Of a stretch of 64,000 bases of DNA, positions 26,645 to 37,615 are shown one piece after another. The DNA lies in NCBI GenBank assembly GCA_021234155.1, contig JAJEKV010000012.1:1431062-1495061 (forward strand), read 5' to 3'. Made by a program: the position numbers and the translations under genes. The notes beneath the pieces are model-generated. The model ran no database searches and was not told the origin of the DNA. It saw nothing but the letters and a program-made list of their open reading frames with translations. Within the stretch, counting starts at the first letter, position 1. The number at the start of each line of letters is the position of its first letter. Source of the stretch: Isoetes taiwanensis (lineage: Eukaryota > Streptophyta > Lycopodiopsida > Isoetales > Isoetaceae).

Positions 26645-26800
26645 CAAGGCACATGCACACATATGCACACATGCACATGCACTTGCACTTGCATTACGTA
26701 TATGAACATGCATTATAGCCACACATGCACATGCATGTGCACATGCACATGCATGCATGTGCACATGCACATGCACACACTTGCATGTTCATGCACAACA
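26645..26800. repeat. CATGCA-type alternating purine-pyrimidine minisatellite
   Basis: Irregular runs of GCACATGCACATGCATG, CACACATATGCACACATG and similar words. Most positions alternate purine and pyrimidine. It lies in the insertion that enlarged the right arm. Confidence 0.8.
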
Positions 26801-29074
26801 CATGCAGAGAAAGACAAATAACCCTTTTTCCAACCAACTAAAATCAACGCCCATAAAGGGTGCAGTAATTTAGCCGTTTTATTTAGTACACTCAACGACA
26901 TAAATAAACGTAAATCATAAAACCATATGAAAAGCTTATAAAAATCTAAAAGTAACCCCTCAAGCATATGCTATATTCAATAAAGAAACTATTGTGTTAA
27001 TAATAATAGCATGCTTTTTTTGTAATGCATAAATCCAAAAAATATAACAAAGTCGCTCATGCATCATCTTCTGTGGGATCTGGAAGAACCAAACAAATTA
27101 GCCCCACTCAAATCACACCTTGGACTCATTGAATTGAAACATTCTGTGAGTAGGTCCACACAAGAATCAAATGGTAGCATTTGCACTAAGAACCATGTGA
27201 ATAAAACAAGCAATTATAAAAAGAACCGAGGTCGCTAATCGAGGCATTCTAGGTCATAACAGACAAAAAGAATTGGTGAACCAAGACCATGTTTGGGATA
27301 AAGAAATACCGCAATTATAAAACCTGGGGCCATACTTCTAAAGCATTGGAGGATCTTAGCAAGACAAACATTTGGTGGTCCGTGAGGTCGCTTAAGATCA
27401 CATTTATAAAAAAGAACCCAAAGGGAAAGAAGATACGATGATGTGGAAAATAACCCATTGTAGAAAAATCACAGCTATGGAAAGAAACCAAATTGGCATA
27501 TGCATACAGACAAGGTGTTTTATGTATGTTTTATTTTGATCTTTTGCGTAATACGTAAAATCTCTATTGCTCTTTTATGTAAGCATCTTCTATCTTCTAT
27601 GCCGTGAATTAAAATGGATAGAATTTTTTTTTTTTGCTGCCTAAAAAGGAATCCTCATTCATAAGGATACAGATTTAAATTATGGAGCCTAAAGATGTAT
27701 TTGGTAGTAGGGTTTCCAAAGATAGGTCAAGTTTTCCTATATTCTTTGAGCAATTTTAACCGAAATCCTTCAGATTATGATGAATTAGTCATTTTAAAGA
27801 TACAACGAGCGCGTGTCAAGAAGTGGAATGGCAATCGCTAGGTGCAAGCGCAGGCAGTGTGTTTTCCGGGGATTCAAACATATATGTTTGCGTACATCTT
27901 CGTGATACACATCAATGGAATCGATCCCAAATTATACCAGAAGAGAATCCTCGCCCTCAATACCAATAGCGTTTATCAAGATAAATTTAAGCTTTAAAAC
28001 CATAAGTACAATCAAGGATCTCATAAGAGCACTGCGCTTCAGACTTCAACTGAATAGCCGCGCAAGCGACTGGAGTACACGAAAGTCAGCTTATACAGCG
28101 CCATCGACAGCAACTGTATCCGCCATGCAGCAAGAGGACTTTCGACTTTATGATTTGAGTAGCAACCGGCTAGATGCAAATGGCACTTGGCCTAAGGCCT
28201 GTCACCGTACTAATAATCAAAATCCACCAAGCAAAACTAACTGCGGAGTAACTTCCTCGAAATTCGCAGGAACCGCTGGCTACAATTCTCGTCTTAAACT
28301 AACATTAAACTCCTGAGTATTATTCAGTAATTTCTTTGTGAGACTCTTGTGACAGCCGTGGAAAACCAAGCAGTTTCTCTTAAGCCTTGCCTTCAACAAA
28401 CTGTTACCAAGTGCCATAGAATAGAACTCTAAATTTTCCTATCATAATTTAAGAATCGAGATATGATCAACAGCCGATGGATACTGACACTATAAAAGAG
28501 AGACAAACACTATAAAAAGATGTAGAAACAAGGAAACAAAGAAACTTAGAGCCAAAAATTCGTGAAACAGCCCAAGATTCTCAGAGGGAAACAAAGATTC
28601 TCAGAGGATACACATCCCATGAATCAACAAAAATCGATGGGAAAATTAACTGATTGCCGTATCATTTCCACATGGAGTTTGATGGAAGAAAAGCTCTCAC
28701 GATGGAGCTCGATGTCACTCTAACAGCTCTAAAGCACCTAAGTAGGCATTTGCTAAAATTTCACAGAAATTGTAAGATTGTTAATAAACTGCTATGTTTA
28801 ACATAAATTATATGCATGAAAACCCTGGTTAAACTCTTTAATTTAGTCCTAACAAATTGTTAAGGTAAATTAACCCCTTCTTTTTAACAATTTCCCTTAA
28901 CAAAAGCATGTGTGTTGATTGTTAAATTAAATTTTTTAACATAGACTACAGTTCCGGCAAGATTGTTGGCATAATTTGGGAGCCCATGCGGGTCGAAACC
29001 TATTCAAATTTAGACTTTCATAAATTATATAATAGAAACCAAGTCCAAGACACAGCTATAAAAGCTTTTGTAGA

Positions 29075-30940
29075 TGCATATCCTTTTCCTTTCCTTTGGT
29101 TTTGCTCTCATCCCTGCGGTTTCTTCTTTTTTCTCCTCATTATCCTACAGCTTCTTTTCTTTCTATTTTCTCACATGTTATCTTTTTTTCCTCTCCCTTT
29201 TTTTCTTTTTGGCCCCCTCTCCTCCCTCCTCGCCTCTTCCCTTCCCTCTTCCCTTCCCTTCCCCTTTTCCTTCCCTTCCCTTCCTCTCCTTTTTCTCCCT
29301 TTCCCTTTCCCCTCTTTACCCTTTTCCTCTTCCCATTCTTTTTCTCAGATAGGGTTTTTCTCTCTCTTCCTCAATCTTTTTTCTCGCCTCTTCCCATTTT
29401 CCCTTTCTTTTTTCTCCCTTTTCATTTTCTCTTAATTCTTTTCCATGCCCTTTTTCTTCTTTTCCCACCTTTTAGGCAGTCTCTTTTCTTCCCTTCCCAC
29501 CATCTTCTCCCTTTATCCTGCTCTTTTTCCCATCTCTCTTTTTCCCATTTTTCCTCCGCTTTCCCCCATTTTTTCCCTTCCCTTCCCCCTTTCTCTCTCG
29601 CTTCCCTCTTTTCTTTTTCCTCTTTCTCTTTTCATCCCTTTCCCCCACCCTTTCGCTTCTCCTCGCGGCCCTTTCCCTTTTAATTTTCGCTTCCTTTCCC
29701 CCTCTTTCATATGCCTCTTTCCATTCGTGATTTTTCATCTATTTTATGTGCTCCTTTTTTCTTTTTTTTTTTTCCCATCATCTTCACTTTTTCCTCTTCC
29801 ACTTCTCCTTTTTTTTCCCTTTCCCATGCTCTTTTTTCCCTTTCCCCTAAATTCTTTTCTCTTCCCTTTTTCTCATGCCCTTTTCCCCTTCCCTCTCTTC
29901 CCTTTTTTCCATTCCTTGCTCTCCATCACTGCTCCCTTTCCTCCCTTTTCCCACCCTTTCCCTCTTTTCCCCTTTTCTCTTGCCTTTTATCTCTCCCTTC
30001 CTCTTCTTTTTTCTTTTCTCCCTTCCCCGTCCTTTCTAATGCCATTTTCCCCTTTTTCTTTTCCTCCTCTTTTCCTCACCTTTTCTCTCTAACCTTTTCC
30101 TTCCTTTTTTCGATGTCCTATTTTCGCCTTCTTCCCTTTTTCGCCTTTCCCTCTTCCCTTTTTTGTAATGCCCTTCCCCCTTCCCTTTTGCCCTTTCCTC
30201 GCGGCCCTTTTTTCTTTAGGTGAATCCATTTCCCATTTCCCCCATCTCCTCGCTTTTTCTTTTTTCTTTCTCTCTTTCCCCTTTCCCCTCATCCCATAAG
30301 TGCTTTTATCTGCTCTTCCCACCCTTTTCATGCCCATCTTTTCCCCTCCCCTTTCCCACCTTTCCTCTTCTTCCCTCTTTCAATGATGCCTTTTTATCTT
30401 CTCTTTTCCCCTCCTCTTTCTCCTTCTTTTCTCCCCTTTCTTTCCTTTTTCCATGTCATTTTCCCTTCCATTCTCCTTCTTTTTCCTCGCTTCCTTTTCT
30501 CTAACCTTTTTCCCCTCTTCTTCTCGATGCTCTCTTTTGTCAGCTTTTCCTCTTCTTCACCTTTTCCCTCTTCTTTTTCCCATGCCCTTTCACCCTTCCC
30601 TTTCACTTTCCCTCGCCCTTTTTCTAGGTTCCCTTTTCCCTTTCCATCTCCCTTTATTCTTTTTCTTTTCCGCCCTTTTCCCATGCTTTGTTTGTCCCCT
30701 CTTCCCACCTTTTCCCCTTTTACCTTTTTCTCCTTTCACCTTCCTTCCCCTTCTTCCGCTACCTTTCCCCTTCCCTTTCTCCCTCTCTATTTCTATTCAT
30801 TTTTTCATTTTTCCCATGCCATTTTTCTCCTCCTTCCCTTTTCCTCTTTGTCCTTTTCCTCCTTTTTCCCACGCCTTTTTCCCTCTTCCATCTTCCCCTT
30901 TACCCGTTTTCTCCCTTCCTTTTCCTCTTTTCCTAAGAGA
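29075..30940 (+). repeat. Polypyrimidine tract of the right arm (~1.9 kb)
   Basis: The plus strand is nearly all T and C, in CCCTTTTCC-like words with rare ATG-containing interruptions. It is the inverted counterpart of 13,803-15,510: both are bounded on one side by the GATCAAATCATGA anchor and on the other by the GGACTTGGTTTC anchor. The open frames of up to 215 codons within it are compositional artefacts. Confidence 0.85.
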
Positions 30941-31199
30941 TCAAATCATGACTAATCACTTATAGTGGAAGTCGGGCGATAAATCTCTACTTCAGCTTCT
31001 TCAATCGATAATCTCTCAACGCATTTAAATTAGGCCATCCATTCAATACAATATAACATTATAATATAAGATATTTAACCCGATGGTCCCAAGGTACCCT
31101 AACACAAAAAAGAAAGGCATATAAAGATGGTTACCGCTATTCATCGTAAGAACCATTGTACATCGCCTTTGGTGGTGTTCACAGACAAATGAAGATGGA

Positions 31200-32351
31200 A
31201 AACATTGATGCCGAGCGCCAGTTCGTTTCCGGCCTTGCATGTTGAAAGCAACCTGGGTGTAAAAGCAATTGTTTCAGCCCCGCCTGTAATGGAAAGAAAT
31301 GTATATTGCTCAACTTTGGTAATGAAAAGATTGCTATAGTCTTTGAGAATGTTTTCGCCGTAATGTGGATCTTTTTGGGGTCGCCGCCACGCAGTACAAG
31401 GCGGGTCAGGAAGCCTATTTTATACTTGCGCAAAGCAACAGTCATCCCGTACGGCTTATATGCCCAAGTTTGGCCGCCTTGCAAATGATTCGTTTTATTT
31501 AGGATAAGCGGTGAATGGCATGTTCTTATTAATACAAAGATCCCTCATAAAGACAATCAAGGTGTTACATTGATTGTCAGCATTCCGTACAACGTACACT
31601 TTATTATGGGATAATAGTTCTATCATGCCCTTTCAATCATGACATATCGATTATTTCCATGTTAAAATTTTGACCTGCGAGACTTTGTTTATGCAGTTGT
31701 AGGGGGCATGGGGTAATTATTGAGTGCCATGACAACCTCAACAGGAAAGGTTAAGCATCATCCTAATCTACAATATTTTATATGTGTTGCTTCCAGGGAT
31801 GAGACATATGACCGCAAGCATAATGCATAATCCATTAGTCAGACCGCATCAAATGATATATCCTTTCGTATTGTAAGTCTTCAAAACTGTGTTCTATGCA
31901 GAACCATGCAGATTGAGTCCTCTCGTGCACTTGACTTTATATTGGCACTTGAAAGATGACATCTATTGCTTTTAGCCTGCATATAAAATGTCTGTTCCAT
32001 TTGCTTTCATAAGTATGTAACCATGTATGCTGCATTCAGCAACATAAAAACTCCTTTTATTTCTATCTTCATTCAGTACTATTTCAACTCGTGAGATATG
32101 TATCGCCAGAACGCATGATATATGTCCGGAATGTCGAGATGAGAAGAATCCAAAGGCATGGGCCCCACCTCTTCATCCCAATTTCATCGCAAGTTAATAC
32201 CGCCTTTGAAGTTTCATTATAAAAAAAGAAGCTTCCTAGAAAGTCCACCCATTAATGGTGTTGCCACCTCATTACCTTTTTATTAAATAAGGGTGGCACC
32301 TCACCTCTTTTAATAAAAGTATAAATTTTCTAACTGCCTTTCTTATTCTAG
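31200..32351. other. No recognisable gene
   Basis: A 101-codon open frame on the minus strand (31,179-31,484) contains KKIHITAKTFSKTIAIF and similar text that matches no family I know. It overlaps the outer end of the inverted-repeat arm. The rest is AT-rich without clear signals. Confidence 0.35.
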
Positions 32352-32432
32352 ACATATGTGCTAGACATACATCCTTATGCCCCACGGATAGCCATGTATG
32401 CTGGCTATGATGGACGGGTCATTATTGGAGAT
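32352..32432 (+). CDS. Single exon of a BRWD/PHIP-like WD40 protein
   Basis: An 81-nt segment lies between the acceptor TTATTCTAG and the donor GTGAGT. It encodes TYVLDIHPYAPRIAM followed by YAGYDGRVIIGD. In plant and animal BRWD/PHIP proteins (WD40 repeats plus bromodomain; chromatin readers) the seventh-eighth WD repeat reads close to TYVLD-HP-NPRIAMSAGYDG-T--WD, so the family match is strong over the whole exon. The usual Trp of the WD dipeptide is Gly here. No neighbouring exon (the following IWEG or the preceding VHSL-GHTES) was found. It is therefore either one exon in a gene with very large introns or a stranded relic. Confidence 0.55.
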
Positions 32433-33394
32433 GTGAGTTTATCAGCTTTGTTTGGGCATAATATACAAACTTTTACTAACATATTTTACATTGCCAGATC
32501 TGGGAAGATTGTCTTATCCTCATATATGACATTGGCAATTTTAACCTTGTTCATGGGAACTTTTCCGCATGAGCATCATTGGCATTCACTTCCATTGCTC
32601 TGCATTTGTGTCATGCATAGTAGTTATTTTCTTATGTTACTTATTATCCAATGCTTCAGTTATTTGCAATGCTATTATTCATTTTCCCTCATCTTATGAA
32701 TGCCCTTATTGAAAGCTTTTTCATGAAAACAGAAATGGAGGTAAATGAGTACTGATAAAATAATGTCCAACTTATTTCTTAGGACTCCACCCACAAGATG
32801 GACATGAGTACGTCATCTTTGCATAAGCTACCTACTTTCTATTCGCAAGTATTACACCTTTACTTATAGATCTAATGGCTACTTCAGTCCCATATTGCTA
32901 GATAATAAAACATATATTGCAGTGATAATGTACAGAGATTTTAAGCTTGCCTTATCTCTTCCTCTAACAACACATGCTTCAGAGATAGCAAGACAGGTTG
33001 CTACAGATCTGGAATTAACACACAAAACAAGAGTATTTACACGCCTTCACACAAAACAAGAGACACCTAGCATGAAACAGCAAAAAAAGAATCCATAAAA
33101 ATATAATTCTCTGGGCATCGAAGGGCAACCCCTCGTGTGCAGCACCTTGTTTAATTTGCAGCAACAAGATAGTTTCAGAACTCTTCGATTTGCATATCGG
33201 GTACTTGCTGATTCTGACCTTTGGTCATAATTAAATTTTTTATTTTTTTTTATATTGAAGGACGTCAATTTATTCCTCATCACATCATGAGTACAGTTGC
33301 TACAACACATTCTACATATCACATGGAACCCTCTACTACCTAGCCACGATAGCTTATGCTATGCATGAAGCCAATTCACTACCTAGCCGCGATA

Positions 33395-33540
33395 GCTGAT
33401 ATGTTTGTCTCTACCACAGGACCTCTTGACCTCGGGGCAATGGATTTTAAGATCCCCGTTATTAGACCGATGTTGGTCATACTTGAACTCGTGACCTCAG
33501 GTGTGACGATTTAAGATCCTACCACTAGTCCATGTCCCGA
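33395..33540 (-). mobile_element. tRNA-Gly-like SINE head
   Basis: On the minus strand, TGGACTAGTGGTAGGAT (33,517-33,533) closely resembles the A-box region of plant tRNA-Gly. GAGGTCACGAGTTCAAGT (33,480-33,497) resembles a T-arm with B box, at about tRNA-like spacing. The anticodon stem and the acceptor stem are not preserved, so this is a tRNA-derived SINE or relic rather than a working tRNA. A short direct repeat (ACTACCTAGCC-CGATAGCT) lies just downstream at 33,338-33,394. Confidence 0.5.
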
Positions 33541-35063
33541 AGGGCCGAATGAATTAGTTAATGATATCCATATGTTTAAGATAATCTCGCTGGTGTGGAG
33601 GCTGAAGATCAGATCCGAAAAAGAAGGTGGCAGCTTTTGGAATAGTGTGGCAGCCTGTTCTAATTTAGTGTTGCTTTTTTTCTAAATATTCTTGATACAC
33701 ATGGGAGTTTCTATCTATCTTAGCAGATGCGGTAAGATTTTTGGATTGAAAATCTTGAAATTCAAGTGGCGGAAGACCTTGGATTTCACTTTTCGGAAGG
33801 GTTATGCGGATTGCTAGTTCTTGAATTTCTTGCTTGTTTGGAAACATGATGATCTAGAGGCTTCTCCAACAATGCACCATATTTTGGATCATTCTTTAGG
33901 GTTGGGCAGAGGTCCAATTGGACTTTATTAGATTCAGATTTATGGTGAGCTAGGAGATATCTACCTCTATAATAGGAATGCTTCTGTACAGGCATAAGGT
34001 TTGGGCAATTATCTGTCTATGTATCCTTCTATTTTATTCAAGTTTTGATCCAAATTTTCTACTAGTTTGCAAAGGGTAATGGAATCATTATTTGTGCTTA
34101 ATCCAAATCTGGCCATTAAGGGTTACAGAGGCTGCTACAGTTAAACAAATAAATGATTTAATTGTGGAAATTTACAGAGAAGATCCTATAGTACTTGGTT
34201 TAGCAGAAGGAATTGATATTTTCCTATAGTAAGTTGATCCGAAGAAGATGTTGTGCGACTCCATGATGAGTACTCAACTTGCTGCACTCATTCTATTTTC
34301 TGGTAGGAGTCTCTTACTTTTTTCCCTGAATTTTCAGGATTTTTTTGTGCTATAAATTTATAGCATATGAATACAGATACTGCCATTTCTCCAAAAAAAA
34401 AAAAAAAACTTATCAATTTTATTCTTTTTTATTTGCTTACTATAATAAATCTAATGATTTACAGCTATTAAAATATTTTGAATTGAGTGACAAATATTTG
34501 TTTCTTATTTCGACACACGTTCAAAAGCTTATAAATTCGTTAATTGGAGGCTATCAAGAACATAATCAGTTTTATTACAATGCTGATATTGCAATGCCTT
34601 GAGCAATAAATGTCCCCATAATGCTTTCCAACATTAATTACAAACCTAATCATCAGTATATCTTTGCTGAATTTCTTTGATTTTAGGTTGCAAGTTTTGC
34701 ATAGTTGATGATGACTGCCTACATATTGCAAGAACAAATGCGATGTCAAAAGAATTTCTACTTGGTATTTACATATTCTTGTGACTGTCATGCACCACCA
34801 TAAGACAAAGTTGTTATAATAAGGTTGCTATGATTTATGTCTTAACCAGAAGAAAGTGGCATTATCTCCTTATGCAGGTATTAACTTTAATTTTAAGATT
34901 GTTTGACTTTATTGTTTCTGATGCATTCTTCTTATAAAAAAAAAGTATATTCGGTGCTATCTTATCTTCACCTTTCATTCGATAGGATTTGTAATAATGA
35001 TGCTAGTTATTGAAACTGTAGATTGGATAATGTGCAAAATGGTATTTAGGTGCAACTATTGTT

Positions 35064-35071
35064 GCTGGGTC
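35064..35071. repeat. 8-bp target-site duplication, left copy (hAT)
   Basis: GCTGGGTC immediately before the CTAGGTTCG terminus. The same eight bases follow the other terminus at 43,795-43,802. Confidence 0.8.
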
Positions 35072-35810
35072 CTAGGTTCGTAAGATGCTCGCATCTTAAG
35101 ATAAGATGCTTAGATGTAGATGTGTGCGCATCGACACCCGCATCTAACATAGATGCGTCACATATTTTTTAATTTTTTTTTTTTGCCCTAAATGTCTTTG
35201 CCCTAGTCCCCTTTCTTCTCCTCATCAAAAAAAATAGAGTCGCTTTGAAGCATATTTCGATTTTCGTGAACTGCTTTTCCTTTTTGTTTTTCTCGCTTTG
35301 GCCATGGAGCCCGATCTCTAGCTCAAAGGTCGGTTGCTGTGGGTCAAAGGCGTACCGGCTTTGTCTTAGGAAGGCAAAAGGGATAGATTCAGCAAGGCAG
35401 GTGAGGTTTCAGATAGACAAGGCATCGATGGTGGTCTCGCTTTGGTAAGGCAAAGGCAAAGGGGATAGATTCTAAGGCAGGTAAGATTTTCTGAGATAGA
35501 ACAAAAATAATAGGGTCTATCTTGTTTTGATATCATCAGGGATTCAGTTTCATTTGCTTTACAAATTGACTTCAAAATCCAAACAAAAGATGATTCCCAT
35601 TTTGTTGTTTTTGGCCTTGCTTCCTTGAGTTCACACAGAGATTAAATTTTGTGCATCGATTTCACAAAACCACAACAGCTTTTAGCTTCAAACAAGCACA
35701 ACAAGAAATCGATTCTGGTCTGATATCTACTTGCTTGATTTGATGGAAATGCTACTTAAGAGGTAAGTGAGAATTTATTCACAAATTAATTCAATCAAGA
35801 CTTTCTGCTG

Positions 35811-36011
35811 TTGCAACTTGCATCCAATCCAACCAGGGCAGCTACATTAGTACATTCTACAATGAAGCCTAAGAGCACATTATGGGCTGATGCATGCTCA
35901 GAAATTCAGCCAGTATTAGGTGCAAGTAAAGGGAGTGGAAATAGACATTTTACTTGTAAATTTTGTGGCCACTCATTAGAGAAAATATGGGGTCTTAGAA
36001 TATCCTTCTAA
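35811..36011 (+). pseudogene. BED-like zinc-finger fragment of the hAT transposase
   Basis: The plus-strand frame reads MKPKSTLWADACSEIQP, then GSGNRHFTCKFCGHSLEKIW, then GLRI before a stop. The aromatic residue followed by C-x2-C with GNRHF-CK-CG spacing matches the start of the BED finger at the N terminus of plant hAT transposases. The distal His residues are not seen, so the finger is truncated or split by an intron. Its position 0.8 kb inside the left end and its orientation suit the 5' end of the transposase gene. The rest of the transposase was not recognised. Confidence 0.4.
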
Positions 36012-36260
36012 AAAATACTTGAAATTCCACATCAGATTTTGCAATCCACCAATAAGGGGCTTGCTCTTTGTTCAAATGGCATGTCTACATGGCAAGGGGG
36101 ATGCCCCAAATATTTAGAAAGTAGTGCATGAAATCCCCTAAAGATATGTTAGATATTTAAGAATCTTGTTTACGGAGGTCCTAAATAAGTACATGCAAGG
36201 ACATGTAATCCCATGTAATCTAAAAAAGATATTGAAATATCTCTCAATATTTTTGAGTCC

Positions 36261-36626
36261 TTAACCCTTGAAAATACGCCTGGAATTTCTCGATTTTCGC
36301 GAACCCATTCGATTCCCTCTCCTTCCTATATCCCTATCAAAGTCCTTTAGGCTCTTCTGCTTCGCTCCATTCCGGGCCTTCCCTATCTCCATTGTAACGT
36401 GTCGCTTTTGTGTTTGTGGTCCGATTGTGGAAGCTTGCACCGATAATTTTGCATTGAGAGGTTTCTTGCCATGAATCTTTATGAGATTTTTTATTGTCTT
36501 ATAGACGATGTCAAGAGTAGGATATGAACCGAGAGCACCGGCTTTGCATGCTTTGAGATCCGTAGTTATGTTCTCGCTTTTTATGAAGCATGTCGCATGA
36601 TAGGTAGATGATAATTTGGTTTGCAT
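36261..36626 (-). CDS. Unrecognised 121-codon open frame inside the hAT element
   Basis: A minus-strand frame starting MQTKLSSTYHATCFIKSEN and ending in a basic tail (GRRGNRMGSRKSRNSRRIF). No domain is recognised. It may be part of an exon or chance; the basic C-terminal half reflects local AG-rich composition. Confidence 0.15.
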   Translation of the reverse strand: MQTKLSSTYHATCFIKSENITTDLKACKAGALGSYPTLDIVYKTIKNLIKIHGKKPLNAKLSVQASTIGPQTQKRHVTMEIGKARNGAKQKSLKDFDRDIGRRGNRMGSRKSRNSRRIFKG

Positions 36627-37493
36627 TTTGTCTAACTAATTGTATGCATCTTATTTGATGAAATAATGATTGGTTTGTGCGCATCTTGGAGCAAAGCGGA
36701 CAAGCACAACGATGTATGCAAAAATTGATTTACGCGGCTTTAGTCAGACCGATAGCTCCAACACTTTTCTTTGGTGTTATTACTTATTTGCCAAAAGCCC
36801 TATGTAACTAATGTGGTTGATACAAAATGTTATGGGAAAGCCGGGACCATTTACAAACAAGAACGTAGTTTTCATGCTTTTATTGTGGCTCCATTATCCT
36901 TATACGCTGGCTTTTGGTTTTAAGTCCCCAAGACAAATTGTTGTCGCTTTGTGATATTTTGCATTTAACATTCTGCAGATAGCAAGTTGTTTGAAGTGCT
37001 AGGACTCTAACAAACTACAAAATCTACTCATTCTTCTTTTCTGCCTCCAACACATTCTAAAACTTGCATGCCAAATAGTTGGTTTACAAGGTTCAAATCC
37101 TTGATAATGGATATCCGAATATGACTGTTTAAATAGTTCATGATAGCGTTAAATTCTAGAGTATCAAATTTATATAACATGTATCTCGTGAGCTTGTCAT
37201 GTTGTTAAAGGATTTGTAATGTCCGCTTCTAAAGGACTACTTAGTATTAGTTTATGTCGCCTTTTTAATTCTTTTGGTGATCCTTTAGATCCATATTACC
37301 CTTAAGAAGAAAGTTCGCTTTGCCTTGAAGGTTTGTTTTCGCTTGCCTTGAAGGATTGCTGGTCTTTATGGATGATTTGGCATGTATCCAAAGACATGCA
37401 TACGCCCAAAGTTAAATGCAAATGCGATGTTAACCATATGATAGTTGTTAGTGTAGCTTAGGTTCTCTACTCCATCTAGTTTTGCCCACTATT

Positions 37494-37615
37494 TTGGATA
37501 TGTATCGTAATAGCATGTTTGGATGTGTATCGTAATAGCAATTTGATGTGAATCAGAATAACTTGTTTGGTCTGTGTATCGTAATAACAATTTGATGTGT
37601 ATCGAATAGCATGTG
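37494..37615. repeat. ~27-bp tandem repeat (GTGTATCGTAATAGCA)
   Basis: Four to five degenerate units built on T(T)GGATGTGTATCGTAATAGCA alternating with AATTTGATGTG, inside the hAT element. Confidence 0.75.

Larger units (their letters stand above)
22548..31200 (-). repeat. Giant inverted repeat, right arm (enlarged by insertions)
   Basis: This is the reverse-complement partner of 13,540-19,016, with the anchors given there. Extra sequence absent from the left arm lies at about 23.3-24.8 kb and 25.2-27.0 kb. The two inserts share a ~400-bp direct repeat (about 23,340-23,760 and 25,690-26,110) containing GGTATGCAAGTACAAAATTT, so they come from one repeat family. Outer similarity can be followed past the polypyrimidine tract to about 31,200, where TTTGTCTG and GGCGATGT words still pair with 13,543-13,590. 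The boundary is fuzzy and no flanking target duplication was found. Confidence 0.75.

Noticed and set aside
28986-30965. Plus-strand open frames (149-215 codons) in the polypyrimidine tract
   Set aside because: Same compositional artefact as in the left arm; overlapping frames are all open with the same residue bias.
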